DNA of 64,000 nt from Sarcina sp. DSM 11001 (GCF_900101015.1 NZ_FNFZ01000002.1:27221-91220); one strand, 5' to 3'. Shown: positions 30,401 through 40,200, counted from the first letter of the stretch. Program-made: numbers and translations. The notes: a model not told the origin generated them from the letters alone.

Positions 30401-33400
30401 TTAGAAGGTTCCTATTATCATTATGCTTCAAATAGGACAGACTTAAATAATACCTTTACATCCATCCTTCGGTCTATCAATGAAATTGTCGGCTTTGATG
30501 ACCTGGTGCTGAATGATAGCATTACTTCGCTTACCAGCGTGGGTGCCACTATAGAAGACAGCAATACTTATGGGTTCAAATATACCCGTTCCGGAGGCAA
30601 GTATGGTGATGGGGAAACCTGGACTGACGCGCCGCAGGTGACTTTCACGGAAGCGCAGGGTGATGAGCTTGCCAAGGTGTCCTGGGATTTGTCTAATATC
30701 GGATATCTGGAAGATGGCGTGACCTATACGGTTAGTTTTACCGTGTGGCCCACTCAGGAAGCTTATGACTATGTCACGAAGTTGAACAACGGGTTTATTG
30801 AAATAGATGATATTCCGGAAGAAGCAAGATCCTGTTTCCTTTACAATGAATCTACCGGGAAATATGAGGTACAGACCAATCCCGTGAGCGGTCCTGATGG
30901 TGAAGGGAATGTGACCAACGAGATCGACTATAAAAAGGATCAATCATATACTGTCAACGAGGATGAGATACCTGCAGACGCTTCAAGAGATCCCGAAAAT
31001 CCGGATATTGTAACTTTTCAGGAGGGCGACTGGCCTCAGGTCACGACGGAAACCTGGTATGAATATATCGAAGAGGATGATACATGGATAAAGCATGTGA
31101 CAACTGAAGTGGTGACAGCTTTCGGTCCGCCTGACAAGAATATGGAGTTGGAGGACAGCGCTTTTAAAATCCAAAAGAAGTGGGAAGTCAGCAGAGAAGA
31201 AGAAATGATCCACTTCCTTTATGATGCGACAACGGGCTTGCCCAATGAAGATCACAAGTATTTAAGGTTTGACGTACAAAATGTGGACGTCCCTGTTGCT
31301 CCTGTGATTTTTTCAGGGGTTGACATGGGTTACGACGAGCAGCTGGGTGATTATAGATGGGCGGATACTACGCATACTGTTTACGTGCATGAAATTCCTC
31401 ATCAGTTAGGCAAGATCTGGGAGAAGGATCTGGACATTTCCTATGGACTGATGATCAGCCCTGAGTATGCTGCTGAACGCAACTTGTATCTGGGGGATCC
31501 CAGGTTTATCCCGATTTATGCCAGTGAAGTTGCCAGACAAACCGGTACTGTAAGCTACTATGTGCTGGAGAAGGGGCATGATTACAAGATCGCTGAACCG
31601 GCTCTGGATTATCGTTTTGAATTCCGGACAGAGGTTTACCACCCCATGCTGGTGAACGGCACGCCTTCAAATGTCAAGATTACGTACAACGGAAATACGT
31701 ACGGTATCCTTGAGGAATCGGAGAGCGAGTCTATACTGATGGGTAGGAACGTGCTCCGCGGCGAACTAAAGATGCGCAAGGTCGTAATTGGCCCGGATGG
31801 TGTGCCTTTTACAAACAACCAAACTGTGTTTGATTTCAAGGTTACCCTGACCAATAATGATGATCCGGGTCCATTCTATGATGATCCTGATAACCCTGAT
31901 GAGCATAACATCCCCTGGTACGGTGTTAAGCTAAATGGTGTAGGAGATTATTTGTACTATCATAAGACAGAACCGAACCCGGATGGAAGTATCGAATACA
32001 CCGATGAACTGAATGCATGTGTTAACGGCAACTACAACAACGGATTGCGTGAAGGATATGAGGGCAATAAGATGGAGCCGGACAGCGAAACGCCCCAAAA
32101 TATTGTTACCGCAGACATCAAGATTAAAGCGACAGACGAGTGGAACATTACCAACATCCCAAGCGGGACAGCGTATAAGATTGAAGAAACCACGACAGAT
32201 GGATATGTATTTGTAAAGGCCGAGGAGAAAGGTAATACCGGTAATCTGGTCCAGGCATCATCGAATCCTGTAATTGAAGGTAATATCCCTATTAATGCCG
32301 CTACCGAAGTTATTTTTACCAACACTATTAACACGGCCGTTAAAGTGCAAAAGGTGTGGGCTGATGACGGATATGAGGGAGTCGATCACACAGGACAAAC
32401 GATAAAGTACAAAATCTACAGAATCCCGTATCGGATGATTAACGACCCCGAAAATCCTGAGGGAGAAAAGATAAGGGTAAATTATCCTGTGGAAGAACTG
32501 GTCAAGACATCAGGTGAACAAGGAGTCGGCAAGGTCTACGTGAAGTCTATGACGGGTTATACCGGACAGCTCAAGTACAATGCTGACGAGGAAAAGTGTT
32601 GGAAGGAAACAGTTACAAAGCTTCCTAAGGCAGGCCAATATACAGATGGCGATGACACAGTCTACGTATGCTACGACTATTATGTCTTGGAAGACGAAGA
32701 GGTTCCGGGATATAAAACTTCAATTGATGGCGGCGAGATAACCGAGGGAGAAAACCAGGGCACATTTTCTTATATAATTACAAATGAGCCAATGGGTCCC
32801 ACGGATCAGGAAACATCGATAGATGTCAGAAAGGAGTGGAAGAATGCAGATGGTGAGCCTGATGAGGATCCACACAAGACGGATTCCATCGTGATGACCG
32901 TTACCCAATACAAGTACGAAGCGAAGGTGCTTATAGGAACAGGAGAACAAGCCCAGCAAAAGATGCTGTATCCGATAACGATTAACCTGAATGACAAAAA
33001 TGGTGATAATAACAATCCTCGTGTAAATCACACATATGTTGTATATGTGCCGGAAGGTGCTTCTTTTACCATGGAACCGCATTGGGTTGAGAACGGAGAT
33101 AATGTGAATAATCATACGGTGTATGTATATGGTAACGATGTTACAGCGATTCCTCGTAACCAGTCACCGGCGACCATTATCTATGAACAGTATCCTGCTC
33201 GAACGTATTATTATCCCGGTGCCAAATTTACAATAGAAAATGTCGACTCTGCGAAAGAAGTCACACTTGTGCTTCACGCCGGAGATGATAAGTGGATGGA
33301 TTTGTACGATATGTACCATTTGTCCGAGGAAGAGGTGCCTACTTACACAAACAAACATCAATGGACCTGCGAAATGACGAGTCCCTATGAAATTATTTGG

Positions 33401-34489
33401 GATTTGAATGAGATGCTTGATAACGTGCTTGAAGGCGCTGCTGGCCCTGCGAATATAGAGCCTGTTCTGGTAAACACCAGTTATCCTAACTACACGATGA
33501 AGCTTACCAATAATGAAACCGGTTTACCTACGGTTATCACTAAAGGTGAAAATGCGCCGGGTCATGGAGAAGGCTCTGAAGATGAAAAATGGGAAGGCAG
33601 TATAACACATCTTCCATGTTATGAATACAAGGCACCGACAGGAGAAACAGCAGGCGCCTCATACATATACACATATGAGGTGGCAGAGAATGCGGTTGGT
33701 TCGGACAATGTTGACACCACCAATAAACCTGTTGAACCAGCTGATTATTGGAATGGCCAGACTAAGTCCTATCTCGTAAAATGGGAACAGAATACTAACG
33801 AGGAAGACGATGAGTATGAGTTGTGGACCATCATAAATCAGAGGAAGCCGGATATTTCCATTCACAAGGTAGACAAGGATGACCTGGAAACGGATGATCC
33901 GGATCTGTTGGCAGGGGCCAAATTTAAGCTGATCAAATACTCTTCACTGACGCCAAAGAGTATCGACAGTTATTGGGGAACAAATGGCATATCTGAAGTG
34001 GTTTCAGATAATACTGAGAATCCGGGCATCTTTACTTTCCGGGATTTGAATGCCGGGTATTATGAAATTGTAGAGACTAAATATCCGGACGGCTATATTC
34101 AGACAACTGAGAGTCCGATTTTCCAGGTGCAGTATGAAATTGTTACAGAACCCGATACTGTAATTGATCCTGAAACTAATGAAGAAACCAATATTGAGAA
34201 GATCGTCTCTGTTAAGCCGAATATCTTTCTTGTTCACGTAGTAAATATCGCGAGTGAAGATCCTTATGAGTCTGAGGAGCGTGTAGTTGAACCAATTATC
34301 GGAAATAAGACTGACATGGTGAGATTTGATGTTGATAACAAAGACTTCATTATCGGCAATACCCCAGGCGCGGCCCTTCCGAGCACAGGCGGTCCCGGAA
34401 CCAATCTGCTTTACCTCCTCGGAATCATGCTCACAGGCTTTGCAGGCACGAGATTAGTGATGAAGAAGAGAAGAAGAGATGCGGCATAA
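24467..34489 (+). CDS. G3: giant LPxTG surface protein (class B) with VWA and CnaB domains
   Basis: A 3340-residue wall-anchored protein. The start at 24467 is chosen over an in-frame ATG at 24380 because TAAGGAGT lies directly upstream and the product then begins MRKLLAKIRKIL as in G2. Order: signal (to 52); six His/Cys units (53-168); Ser/Ala and Gly/Asp-rich stretch; conserved domain (317-562); acidic tandem repeats (584-668); second conserved domain with an insertion (about 815-945); junction FSVYAIVYTVDFHYEING (999); further conserved domain (1083-1197). The core has a Gly-Ser linker (1702-1722) and a von Willebrand A domain (about 1755-2010, MIDAS DTSSS at 1768-1772). CnaB-like domains (from about 2622) resemble those of G4. 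A SpaA domain (3130-3232) and LPSTG at 3304 end it. Five bases after the stop begins an orphan sorting-signal tail of the other class, suggesting replacement of a former gene. Probably an adhesin; ligand unknown. Confidence 0.9.
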   Translation: MRKLLAKIRKILRDRRTRRFLTRFVSGTAAIVVFVTTYALILPAITMEKEANCGIEAHQHDDSCYTEELICDIPESGGHHHDESCYSITSTLICGMDEHEHSVENGCYDEDGNLICEIKEHRHNDECYEETRELTCRIPESEGHQHTDACYEKVLTCGKEVHVHSTACYEYDPVSDSAVAASTSSASAAATSAGSVSSAGMTLSFVDETVRPGGTDEQAAMDQPVDNNRTSDNGGFVDNDGLGETDGPSGSSEIGGLSETDRSSETASSGEGNTEVPMEMTYGSENAGTGSTEASNAALTNADNSAAALTSSTAADQYIPLLETVDFNTVLNDRTGIYYHHVADGETVEDSSAIPAEDWNRIPNNTDNTDLMENMDDVELGGNDLLRVYLSYTIPAGSLNATNPVARYRLPSNLHLTDSQVKAINENVNGLAGQYVDLSTLEITDPDMYNAYLGVEAVEGTRRPDEAVEDYLAEQARKAGTDPDDAAEYISAAARVENVYDADGIYGEKDAYLGQDLIFTFAPYSIEKNQHEYDSKGQPTKAGQEIKGWLTLDLNLGQVDFGEAEITTSTVDLSEAEDVDGLIEDDLAEDGRTEDDRNEDEHTEDGRIEDDRNEGDHTEDNRTEDGRIEDEDASEGQTEDEHNANDNNAENSGEDNENNAAGESGEETENRQNKAVTIERAERTAEIVFVEEGWDQKDNKIDQISTRVTVVEKTVIQTQDNDTEENDAEAAAENPEEPGAGNTEKSAEGSTEESVADKDANQSDKGDTDQVIMPAMSFTDSIRVSTGKPAGIDEEAEGTLGSAVRSLPQEAEVSVRVEADEGTFPAGTTMVLKAVEDLDAVAEAVTETVENSDPSVSADGADHQSEQTEDSKNNNGTEEKKNLKTYGFQAVDITFLDKDGKEIQPAKPVRVAMTSEIAEQVKEEAKTGAVPDPVVVHVDDDGNAEQMELVTPEEIEPAQGKKEEDLLEEDRTSNGEQEETGTMDVAGEAPSVGFTADSFSVYAIVYTVDFHYEINGKTMEFSIPGGGFVSLEHVVEMLGIASANENRENGDENAANDAENGDAFVGEVLGADVNDENDKVYEEAIKLNEVEVSEAAKRFVADVQSVVFSDPELVWVSKVDSDTTVGRIKEDRGVEVEYGADLTEEKIAEINAQTVEAGDWALISVLPFTSEETLTVTMKNGDQFVIKVTDAQISTHVITADGQDYNITVTYDDAAQIPEGAELKVTEINEKDVHFADYLRRALVEIEGSDAVETSDEMESNAESLPDVIPDDSENAWTAKSVSATDAQTYSRFFDIEIQADGQDVEPKTEVFVQISLTNVPETAQNGLKVIHFGENGDELMMVDASSDSDKNTSEISFVTEGFSVYAIASRGDGTDVNIFNKEYVLVHNNVALSPEPNPGNNNHLRGISVSISGDLISTSENSLPVWKIERYWDNAANDWRYYLSTMMDGSKVYLNLQNQSGGSATVSSTPQALLLDTQNNDHYECRFRVAESPNAALDLDYNSINNGFHAYVNGSNVYFRLYELGDEVYNKVTVHFVDREGNPVPSVTNYNGPYKSQVTAKGNNTFEIRYDWKSQDEAIVNLKNDFATSGYTYASSHLAGTRSGENELTYGGLTIDEKLHSTGSSLEFYSDRGKNQMPVGVAYPYANPNEVGNVGYFHPVQYNFNNELKTWNSNNQEVLYSPAGVDKDVYVILDRKIAGAGSSNSGSGSGSGSGSGDSGDSLEVDAPNFNKKLDKNPDGTYTLSLSVTGHAKNIEERPKANILLVVDTSSSMTKPTTGSNTRLSDTKAELKILGGQLLDKNTPGDPDPSVEITMISFDGGVKNEITDENNEPIWIDDKNTFNSIVTSSSHLVPTNGTDWEDGLKRALEIANDKKASEPDQPVFIVFFTDGEPSQYTNFHGKGSDGYYHYYGYYLSREASKDELRTIVQAGHRLYGVYAFNSYTPSTNYEHPTNPYNAETGDQLLHHAIQYGYDTTANLEGSYYHYASNRTDLNNTFTSILRSINEIVGFDDLVLNDSITSLTSVGATIEDSNTYGFKYTRSGGKYGDGETWTDAPQVTFTEAQGDELAKVSWDLSNIGYLEDGVTYTVSFTVWPTQEAYDYVTKLNNGFIEIDDIPEEARSCFLYNESTGKYEVQTNPVSGPDGEGNVTNEIDYKKDQSYTVNEDEIPADASRDPENPDIVTFQEGDWPQVTTETWYEYIEEDDTWIKHVTTEVVTAFGPPDKNMELEDSAFKIQKKWEVSREEEMIHFLYDATTGLPNEDHKYLRFDVQNVDVPVAPVIFSGVDMGYDEQLGDYRWADTTHTVYVHEIPHQLGKIWEKDLDISYGLMISPEYAAERNLYLGDPRFIPIYASEVARQTGTVSYYVLEKGHDYKIAEPALDYRFEFRTEVYHPMLVNGTPSNVKITYNGNTYGILEESESESILMGRNVLRGELKMRKVVIGPDGVPFTNNQTVFDFKVTLTNNDDPGPFYDDPDNPDEHNIPWYGVKLNGVGDYLYYHKTEPNPDGSIEYTDELNACVNGNYNNGLREGYEGNKMEPDSETPQNIVTADIKIKATDEWNITNIPSGTAYKIEETTTDGYVFVKAEEKGNTGNLVQASSNPVIEGNIPINAATEVIFTNTINTAVKVQKVWADDGYEGVDHTGQTIKYKIYRIPYRMINDPENPEGEKIRVNYPVEELVKTSGEQGVGKVYVKSMTGYTGQLKYNADEEKCWKETVTKLPKAGQYTDGDDTVYVCYDYYVLEDEEVPGYKTSIDGGEITEGENQGTFSYIITNEPMGPTDQETSIDVRKEWKNADGEPDEDPHKTDSIVMTVTQYKYEAKVLIGTGEQAQQKMLYPITINLNDKNGDNNNPRVNHTYVVYVPEGASFTMEPHWVENGDNVNNHTVYVYGNDVTAIPRNQSPATIIYEQYPARTYYYPGAKFTIENVDSAKEVTLVLHAGDDKWMDLYDMYHLSEEEVPTYTNKHQWTCEMTSPYEIIWDLNEMLDNVLEGAAGPANIEPVLVNTSYPNYTMKLTNNETGLPTVITKGENAPGHGEGSEDEKWEGSITHLPCYEYKAPTGETAGASYIYTYEVAENAVGSDNVDTTNKPVEPADYWNGQTKSYLVKWEQNTNEEDDEYELWTIINQRKPDISIHKVDKDDLETDDPDLLAGAKFKLIKYSSLTPKSIDSYWGTNGISEVVSDNTENPGIFTFRDLNAGYYEIVETKYPDGYIQTTESPIFQVQYEIVTEPDTVIDPETNEETNIEKIVSVKPNIFLVHVVNIASEDPYESEERVVEPIIGNKTDMVRFDVDNKDFIIGNTPGAALPSTGGPGTNLLYLLGIMLTGFAGTRLVMKKRRRDAA

Positions 34490-34493
34490 TATC

Positions 34494-34586
34494 GACGACC
34501 CCGGAACAAGGCTCTTTACGATTCTTGGATCGATCCTGATCGCAGGAGCAGGCTTGTTGCTGCGGAGGAGACGAAGAACACTTTAA
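34494..34586 (+). pseudogene. Orphan class A sorting-signal tail after G3
   Basis: Directly after the G3 stop the sequence reads DDPGTRLFTILGSILIAGAG followed by a Leu/Arg-rich end and TAA. This is the membrane segment and basic tail of a G1/G5-type sorting signal, without the LPxTG and without any start. It is followed by a TTCG-loop terminator like that of G1. It is best explained as the 3' end of a former class A giant gene whose body was lost or replaced by G3. Confidence 0.85.
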
Positions 34587-34600
34587 CATGATTTATGGAG

Positions 34601-34634
34601 AGGCCAGTTCACTTCGGTGGACTGGCCTTTTATC
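34601..34634 (+). terminator. TTCG-loop terminator after the orphan tail
   Basis: Arms AGGCCAGTTCAC and GTGGACTGGCCT pair at all 12 positions (one G-U) around TTCG, then TTTTAT. It now serves G3. Its likeness to the hairpin after G1 shows it came with a class A 3' end. Confidence 0.85.
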
Positions 34635-34924
34635 TGAACATCGCACTTTAGCGCGGAGATTCGTTAAAGCGCACAGATGCGGGCGCTATTGCGGCACTTC
34701 TTTCCAAAAGGGATGATTCAGCAGAATATTCGATGAACAACAGAAACTCTATCCCGGAGACAATGCAAAGATCGTTCAGGAAATAATCAGAATCTGCTAT
34801 GGATTTACAATGAAAACTGGTCCTTCCGCATGTCTTAGTGATTTGCTGCGTTTATCCGGATATCTCCGTAAAAAGTGCAAGCTGATGCGGAAGACCCAAT
34901 ATTCCTTGAACAATCAACATGTGT
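34635..34924. other. Spacer between G3 terminator and AAA gene
   Basis: A + strand frame from about 34714 to 34958 is open without a stop (FDEQQKLYPGDNAKIVQEII and onward) but has no start codon with a ribosome site and overlaps the 3' end of the opposing gene. It could be a decayed coding fragment. A gapped inverted repeat (GGTCCTTCCGCAT near 34820 and ATGCGGAAGACCC near 34887) is also present. Confidence 0.3.
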
Positions 34925-36598
34925 CTACGCGTTTTCAATGCGACATGTGTGATGCTTAAAATCAGGTTTTTTACTGGACACGTCTTTGTTGTAATCAACA
35001 GCAACCAGCAGGATATTTCCTTTGTAATGTTCCAGTCTGTCAGGATATCTCTGTTTTCTGATCTGAGAGATGGCTGTCTCTGCTGACTGATCATATTTCA
35101 GCTCAATGAGCAGTACTGGGAGTTCAGGGTACAGGGGAGCAGGAAGATAGACAATATCCGCATATCCTTTTCCACTGTCCAGTTCCAGAATCGTAGTGTA
35201 GTATTTCTGCGCTGCATAATATCCAAGTTGAATCGCATAACTGAGGGCCGCTTCATCATGATAAGTTTTATTGCCGGCGTTATTGTGCGCTTCTTCCAAT
35301 AATTCTGCAACTCTGGCTTCATTCTTATCCCAGGTTGCGCGGAGCAGCTCCTGGGATTTTTCGTAAGCGCGGAAAGCACCTTCCCATTCTTTGGTTTTCG
35401 TGGAAGTTCTGAACTCACCCAGGATTTCCCTGTTTGGGATGAAAACTTCGCTCCTCTCGTCATTAAACCCCAGATATCCCAGATGGATCAGGAGTGAGAG
35501 CACATCATCTCTTCCGTGAAATGTTGTCATATCGTTCTGATAGGTAGATGTATCTACTTTGAGTCTTCCGCCATCCATTAAAAGCGTGACAGCGTCTTGA
35601 AGCCCGTCAAAATCCTTACAAATGTACTCCACTAATGCCTCATATGTTTCCGTTTCATTCCAGTAATCTCTAATCACCCCTGTAGTCATTGCTTCTACGA
35701 CGGAAAGCGGACTGTACAGCTCGTAGCGGGCTGCTTTCGGGGCTATTCCGGTTGCTTTTTGTTCTTCGTGATCCGGATCCGGAGGCACTACATCGCTGAC
35801 AGCATAGCCATCGTACCAGTTTTTGACAGCTTCATAGTCCCGCCCATAACGATTACAAAGAGAGAACACTTCTTCTTCTGTGAATCCTGTATATTTAGCT
35901 GCCTGGCGGGGAAACATCATGGAATATTCCGTAAACATATTCAGGGCGGAGTGCCTGCCGTATTTCTTGATGGGGAGAATTCCGGTCATATAGGCGAGCG
36001 CAATGTAGGGCTTGTCTTTCATCCAGTCCCTCAGGAAATCAAGATACTCCGTCTGCCCGGCTCTGTCTTCTTTTTGAATGCGGAAGACGGCGTCCCACTC
36101 GTCAATTAAAATCACAAACTGGATATCGGATTTTCTGTAAAATCTGTCCATGCTGTAGATCAGATCGTTCGGATCATAACGCACACCGGGATACATCTCT
36201 TCCAGTTCTTCCAGGATTCTGGAGGTCATCGTCCGGATACCATCAGCAATTTTCCGGCCCTGTTTGAAAAAATCAGTCATGACAAGTCTGATCACATCAA
36301 ACTTCCCCAGATAAGCGTCCCAGGGAATTTCATTTTCACCATTCTTAACAGGCGCAGAAGCGGCCAGTTTTCTCTTCTCGAATACTTTCCTGCTGTCAGC
36401 CCCGCGGTCATAATAAGCGCAGAGCATGTCTACAGCCATGGATTTTCCAAAGCGGCGGGGGCGAGACACGATGGCATACCTCTGCTGCGTGTTGACCAAA
36501 GTGTTCAGAAAGGCGATCATCTCGGTCTTGTCTACAAAAATTTCGGAATTGACCGACATTTGAAAATTATTCCTGCCGGGATTCACATAGGTTCCCAT
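34925..36598 (-). CDS. AAA-ATPase with C-terminal PDDEXK nuclease-like domain, copy 1
   Basis: A 557-residue member of the AAA-ATPase-like plus PDDEXK_9 family, greatly expanded in gut Firmicutes and Bacteroidetes and of unknown function. The start at MGTYVNPG is chosen because AGGAGG lies 7 bases upstream and copy 3 begins with the same residues; a longer frame adds an unlikely 29 residues. Visible motifs: P-loop SRPRRFGKSM (GKS 51-53), Walker-B-like LIDEWDAVF (DE 166-167), sensor-like YMTGILPIKKYG, and a C-terminal nuclease core with YADIVYL, then IELKY (ELK 499-501) and SAETAISQI. All expected parts are present, so it is probably intact. It lies between two giant genes on the opposite strand and has no operon partner. 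A defence or regulatory role has been suggested for related proteins only by inference. Confidence 0.88.
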   Translation of the reverse strand: MGTYVNPGRNNFQMSVNSEIFVDKTEMIAFLNTLVNTQQRYAIVSRPRRFGKSMAVDMLCAYYDRGADSRKVFEKRKLAASAPVKNGENEIPWDAYLGKFDVIRLVMTDFFKQGRKIADGIRTMTSRILEELEEMYPGVRYDPNDLIYSMDRFYRKSDIQFVILIDEWDAVFRIQKEDRAGQTEYLDFLRDWMKDKPYIALAYMTGILPIKKYGRHSALNMFTEYSMMFPRQAAKYTGFTEEEVFSLCNRYGRDYEAVKNWYDGYAVSDVVPPDPDHEEQKATGIAPKAARYELYSPLSVVEAMTTGVIRDYWNETETYEALVEYICKDFDGLQDAVTLLMDGGRLKVDTSTYQNDMTTFHGRDDVLSLLIHLGYLGFNDERSEVFIPNREILGEFRTSTKTKEWEGAFRAYEKSQELLRATWDKNEARVAELLEEAHNNAGNKTYHDEAALSYAIQLGYYAAQKYYTTILELDSGKGYADIVYLPAPLYPELPVLLIELKYDQSAETAISQIRKQRYPDRLEHYKGNILLVAVDYNKDVSSKKPDFKHHTCRIENA

Positions 36599-36717
36599 CC
36601 CCAACCTCCTGTGCTGTTGAAGCATTCTGTGACTTTTCTTTTTCGTTAACGAATATATTTTAACAGTCATGGCTTGACGACGCAATTAATATACTTTCCA
36701 GATACCTGAAAAAGAGC

Positions 36718-36876
36718 AATGTGTATTTCCACATCAGGGGTGGGTCAGTTTTCCCTGACAATCAACACGCCCTCCCGAACACCGGCGGTCCGGGAACAAG
36801 GCTCTTTACGATCCTTGGATCGATTCTGATCGCGGGAACAGGTCTGCTGCTGTGGAGGAGATGGAAATTTGTATAA
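36718..36876 (+). pseudogene. Second orphan LPNTG sorting-signal tail (class A)
   Basis: The frame reads ALPNTGGPGTRLFTILGSIL, then a hydrophobic stretch, WRRWKFV and TAA at 36874-36876. The frame is open back to about 36700 but has no start, no ribosome site and no domain. It carries a complete LPxTG, membrane segment and basic tail, closest to the G1, G5 and 34494 tails. It marks the 3' end of a lost giant gene between the AAA gene and G4. Confidence 0.85.
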
Positions 36877-37126
36877 TGGAAAGGTATTATGACACAGGGG
36901 ATTTTGGGAATGCGGATCGTGGACTGTCCTGAGTATTTTGAAAGATCAGGCTCAGGTATGGGGTGATATAATTTTCATCATTATAAATGGTGTCATATTT
37001 TTATCAATTTGAGCAGTATGCGGCATGATTACCCGCTGAAATGACTGAAAATAGTTTTTTTGGGGTTTTTTTGGCTTTTTTTGACGGGTTTTGTGACGCA
37101 AGAGACTGTACAATTAGTTGAGAATT

Positions 37127-37160
37127 AGGTTATACTTAGCCATAGTATAACCTTTTTTTA
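37127..37160 (+). terminator. Terminator-like hairpin in the G4 leader
   Basis: AGGTTATACT (37127-37136) and AGTATAACCT (37144-37153) form a perfect 10-base stem with a 7-base loop, followed by seven T residues. It lies 120 bases before the G4 start. It could end transcription coming from the relic upstream, or act as an attenuator if the G4 promoter lies further upstream. Confidence 0.7.
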
Positions 37161-37280
37161 TGCTTGGTAAGGTTGATGTCGGGTAGCAGTCATGGTATAA
37201 CAATATAAGTAAATTGAAACGCTCCGGCATCTACGATCCGACAGCAGGCTTTATTTCTTAACAGAAAGCAGGAAAGCCAA

Positions 37281-40200
37281 ATGAAAAAACTCATCGCTAG
37301 AATTCAAAAAATTTTGCATGACCGCAGAACCAGACAATTCCTCACCCGGTTTGTCAGTGTAACTGCGGCTATTGTCGTGTTTGTGACGACATATGTTCTG
37401 GTTTTGCCTGCCATCACAATGGAGAGGGAAGCCCATTGTGGTATCCAGGCGCACCAGCATGACGACAGTTGCTATGAGGAAGTACTTGTCTGCGGCCTGG
37501 AGGAATCTGAGGACCACCAGCACACGGCTGATTGTTATGAGAAAAAACTGGTCTGTGGTATGGAAGCACATACGCACTCTCCTGCGTGTTATAGTGATGA
37601 GGTTTCTGCAAATGATAAAGAAAACGCAGCCGTGGCAGCTACGCATTCCCTGGCCGGCGCGGTCAGCGAAACCGAAGGAAATGACAACAGCTTCGATGCC
37701 TATGCAGGTGATTTTGAAGGGACTGATGCCGCGGTAAATAAGAGCATTCAGGAAGCTGATGACGAAGCCGATAACTATGAAGAGAATGCAGCCGGTGCTT
37801 CCTTCGACGAAATGAGCACCGATGCCCCGACAGATTCCCCGGATAAAACAGACAATAGAACATCTGCGGGAGAGACAGTATCAGATACCATTTCAGAAGA
37901 GAAGGATTCTGAAATATCTGCAGGAGAGGCAGCATCTGATACAATTTCAGAAGAAAAAGATTCTGAAATATTAGCGGAAGAGAAAGACTCTGAAATATTT
38001 GCGGGAGAGACAACATCCGGAGCAGTTTCTGAAGCGAATTTCGCTGAAATAGACCAGGCAGACACTGCCCGTACGGAAGAGGTCTCAGGTGAAAACATCA
38101 ATGCAGATCCATATGTTCCTGCCCTGGAGCCGGTAGACTTTAATACTGTGCTGACTTCTTCAACCGGGATCTATTATTACCACAAGGATACACACAAGGA
38201 TACAGAAGCAGACGCTGAAACAGACGCTGATACGGACGATAAAACAACACCTGTGACCTCTGCAGAGATCACTGATTGGAAACCCGTTGAAGAAGATACC
38301 ATTCTGGCCCCGGAAGACCTGATCCGGGTGTATCTGCGTTACTCTGTCCCGGCTGGACAGCTGAACAGCACGAACACCCTTGCCCGATACAGGCTCCCCG
38401 AAAACCTCGTCCTTTCAGAAGAACAGGTAACAGCGATCAACAAAGCTGAAAACGGGATTTCGGCACAGTATATGGATTACGACACCCTTGAGGTGAAGGA
38501 TCCTGTTGCACACGAGGAATCCCTCGGCGTTGAAGCCATTGAGGGGACCCGCACCCCTGACCAGGACGTGGACGAGTACCTCGCCGGCATTGCCGGCCCT
38601 GAAGGCGATGCCCGGGAATATATCTCCGCAACCGTAAAAGTTGAAAATGTTTATGCTGAAAACAGCTATGCTAATGAAGAAAACTACGAAAAAGAAACAG
38701 CTGCTTATGAAAATGAGGGCCACGCAGATAACGGAGAAAGTGGATCTGACAGCGCATGGCTCGGCCAGGACCTGATCTTTACCTTCACCCCTTATACAGT
38801 TGAAAAGAACCGGCATGAGTATGACTCTTCTGGTCAACCGACCAAAGCAGGACAGGAAGTCGATGGATGGCTCGCCCTGGATTTCAATATGAGCCAGGTT
38901 AAATGGGTTGAAACAGACAGAGATGCTCAGACTGTGGAGCAGGTGACCGATACTGAGCCTGAGGATGATATTGAAAGCAATGAACACAACAGCGGCGAAA
39001 CTGCTGATCATTCCGACCTGGGGACAAAGGATGAGGTTCCTTCCGATAAAGAAGAGGAAAACCCCAACTCCGGGAAACAGGACACTCTGGATCCTTCAAA
39101 AACCGTAAAAACGATTACGACAACAACAGTCAGGAAAGAAGCGGAGATTGTTTTTGTAGAGGAAATTAAAAAAGACAGAGATAGTAACATCGAATCCCGT
39201 GATGAAATCAGCACAAAACTGACACTTGTTGAGACAAGTGCTGAGGAAACGGAAGCACATGCAGATGGAGCAGCCGTGGATGAAGAAACGACGGCACGTT
39301 CAAAGACACAGAATGCGGATGATTCCAAAAAACAGGGGGGAGATAAAGAAAAAGAAGAAAAAGATAAAGAGAATGATCAAGAAGAAGCAGAAAAAGAATC
39401 TGAAAAAGAAGTGAACAAGCTTACTGTCACTATGCCGGCAGCCACCTTTGAGGATTCCATTGTTGTCCGGAGCGGAAGCTTAATCTCCGACACGACAGCG
39501 ACGGAACCGGAAGAAACAGAGATCAAAGTCCATGTAGAGGCTGACAAAGACACCTTCCCGGAAGGTGTGAAAATGGTGCTCAAAACCGTATCTGAAGAAG
39601 ATCTGGAAGCGGTCGCATCAGCAGTTGAAGATGCTGTATCTAACGATGACACTGTCAGCAATAAGACCAGGGGATTCCATGCTCTGGATATCAGCTTTGT
39701 CAATAAGGACGGCAGAGAGATCGAGCCGTTAAAACCGATCAGAGTAAGCATGAGCAGCGAGGCCATCAGAGCCGCAGTCGAAGATCAGACGACGGCTCCG
39801 GTTGTGGTACACGTGAAAGACGATAATTCAGATACTGATACAGAAACTGCTGATCCAGACAAAACAGAAAATAGAGAAACTCCTGAGATTTCTGAAAACC
39901 AGGATCAGGACACTTTCGGGAACCGGGAAGAGAATAAAGGCACAGTTACAGAAGCAACTGTTATCGTAACAGAACCTGTGAAACAGAATGCTGCGGAACA
40001 AAATGCCGCGGAATCTGAGGAAGAGAACTCTACTGACACCATCACATTTACATCGGATTCCTTCTCTGTTTATGCAATAGTCTACACCGTCGACTTCCAC
40101 TTCGAAGTAAATGGAAGGGTGTTTGAATTCAGCATTCACGGTGGTGAAACCGTGAGCCTGAAGACCGTTCTTTCCGCGCTGAACATAGTACCCGGAGAGG

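Larger units (their letters stand above)
36599..37280. other. Spacer upstream of G4 with gene relics
   Basis: Beyond the leader of the AAA gene, this 680-base stretch holds an orphan sorting-signal tail (about 36718-36876), very T-rich DNA near 37050-37085, a TTTTGTGACGCA block at 37089-37100, and a terminator-like hairpin at 37127-37160. No intact gene was found. CAGGAAAG precedes the G4 start. Confidence 0.5.
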
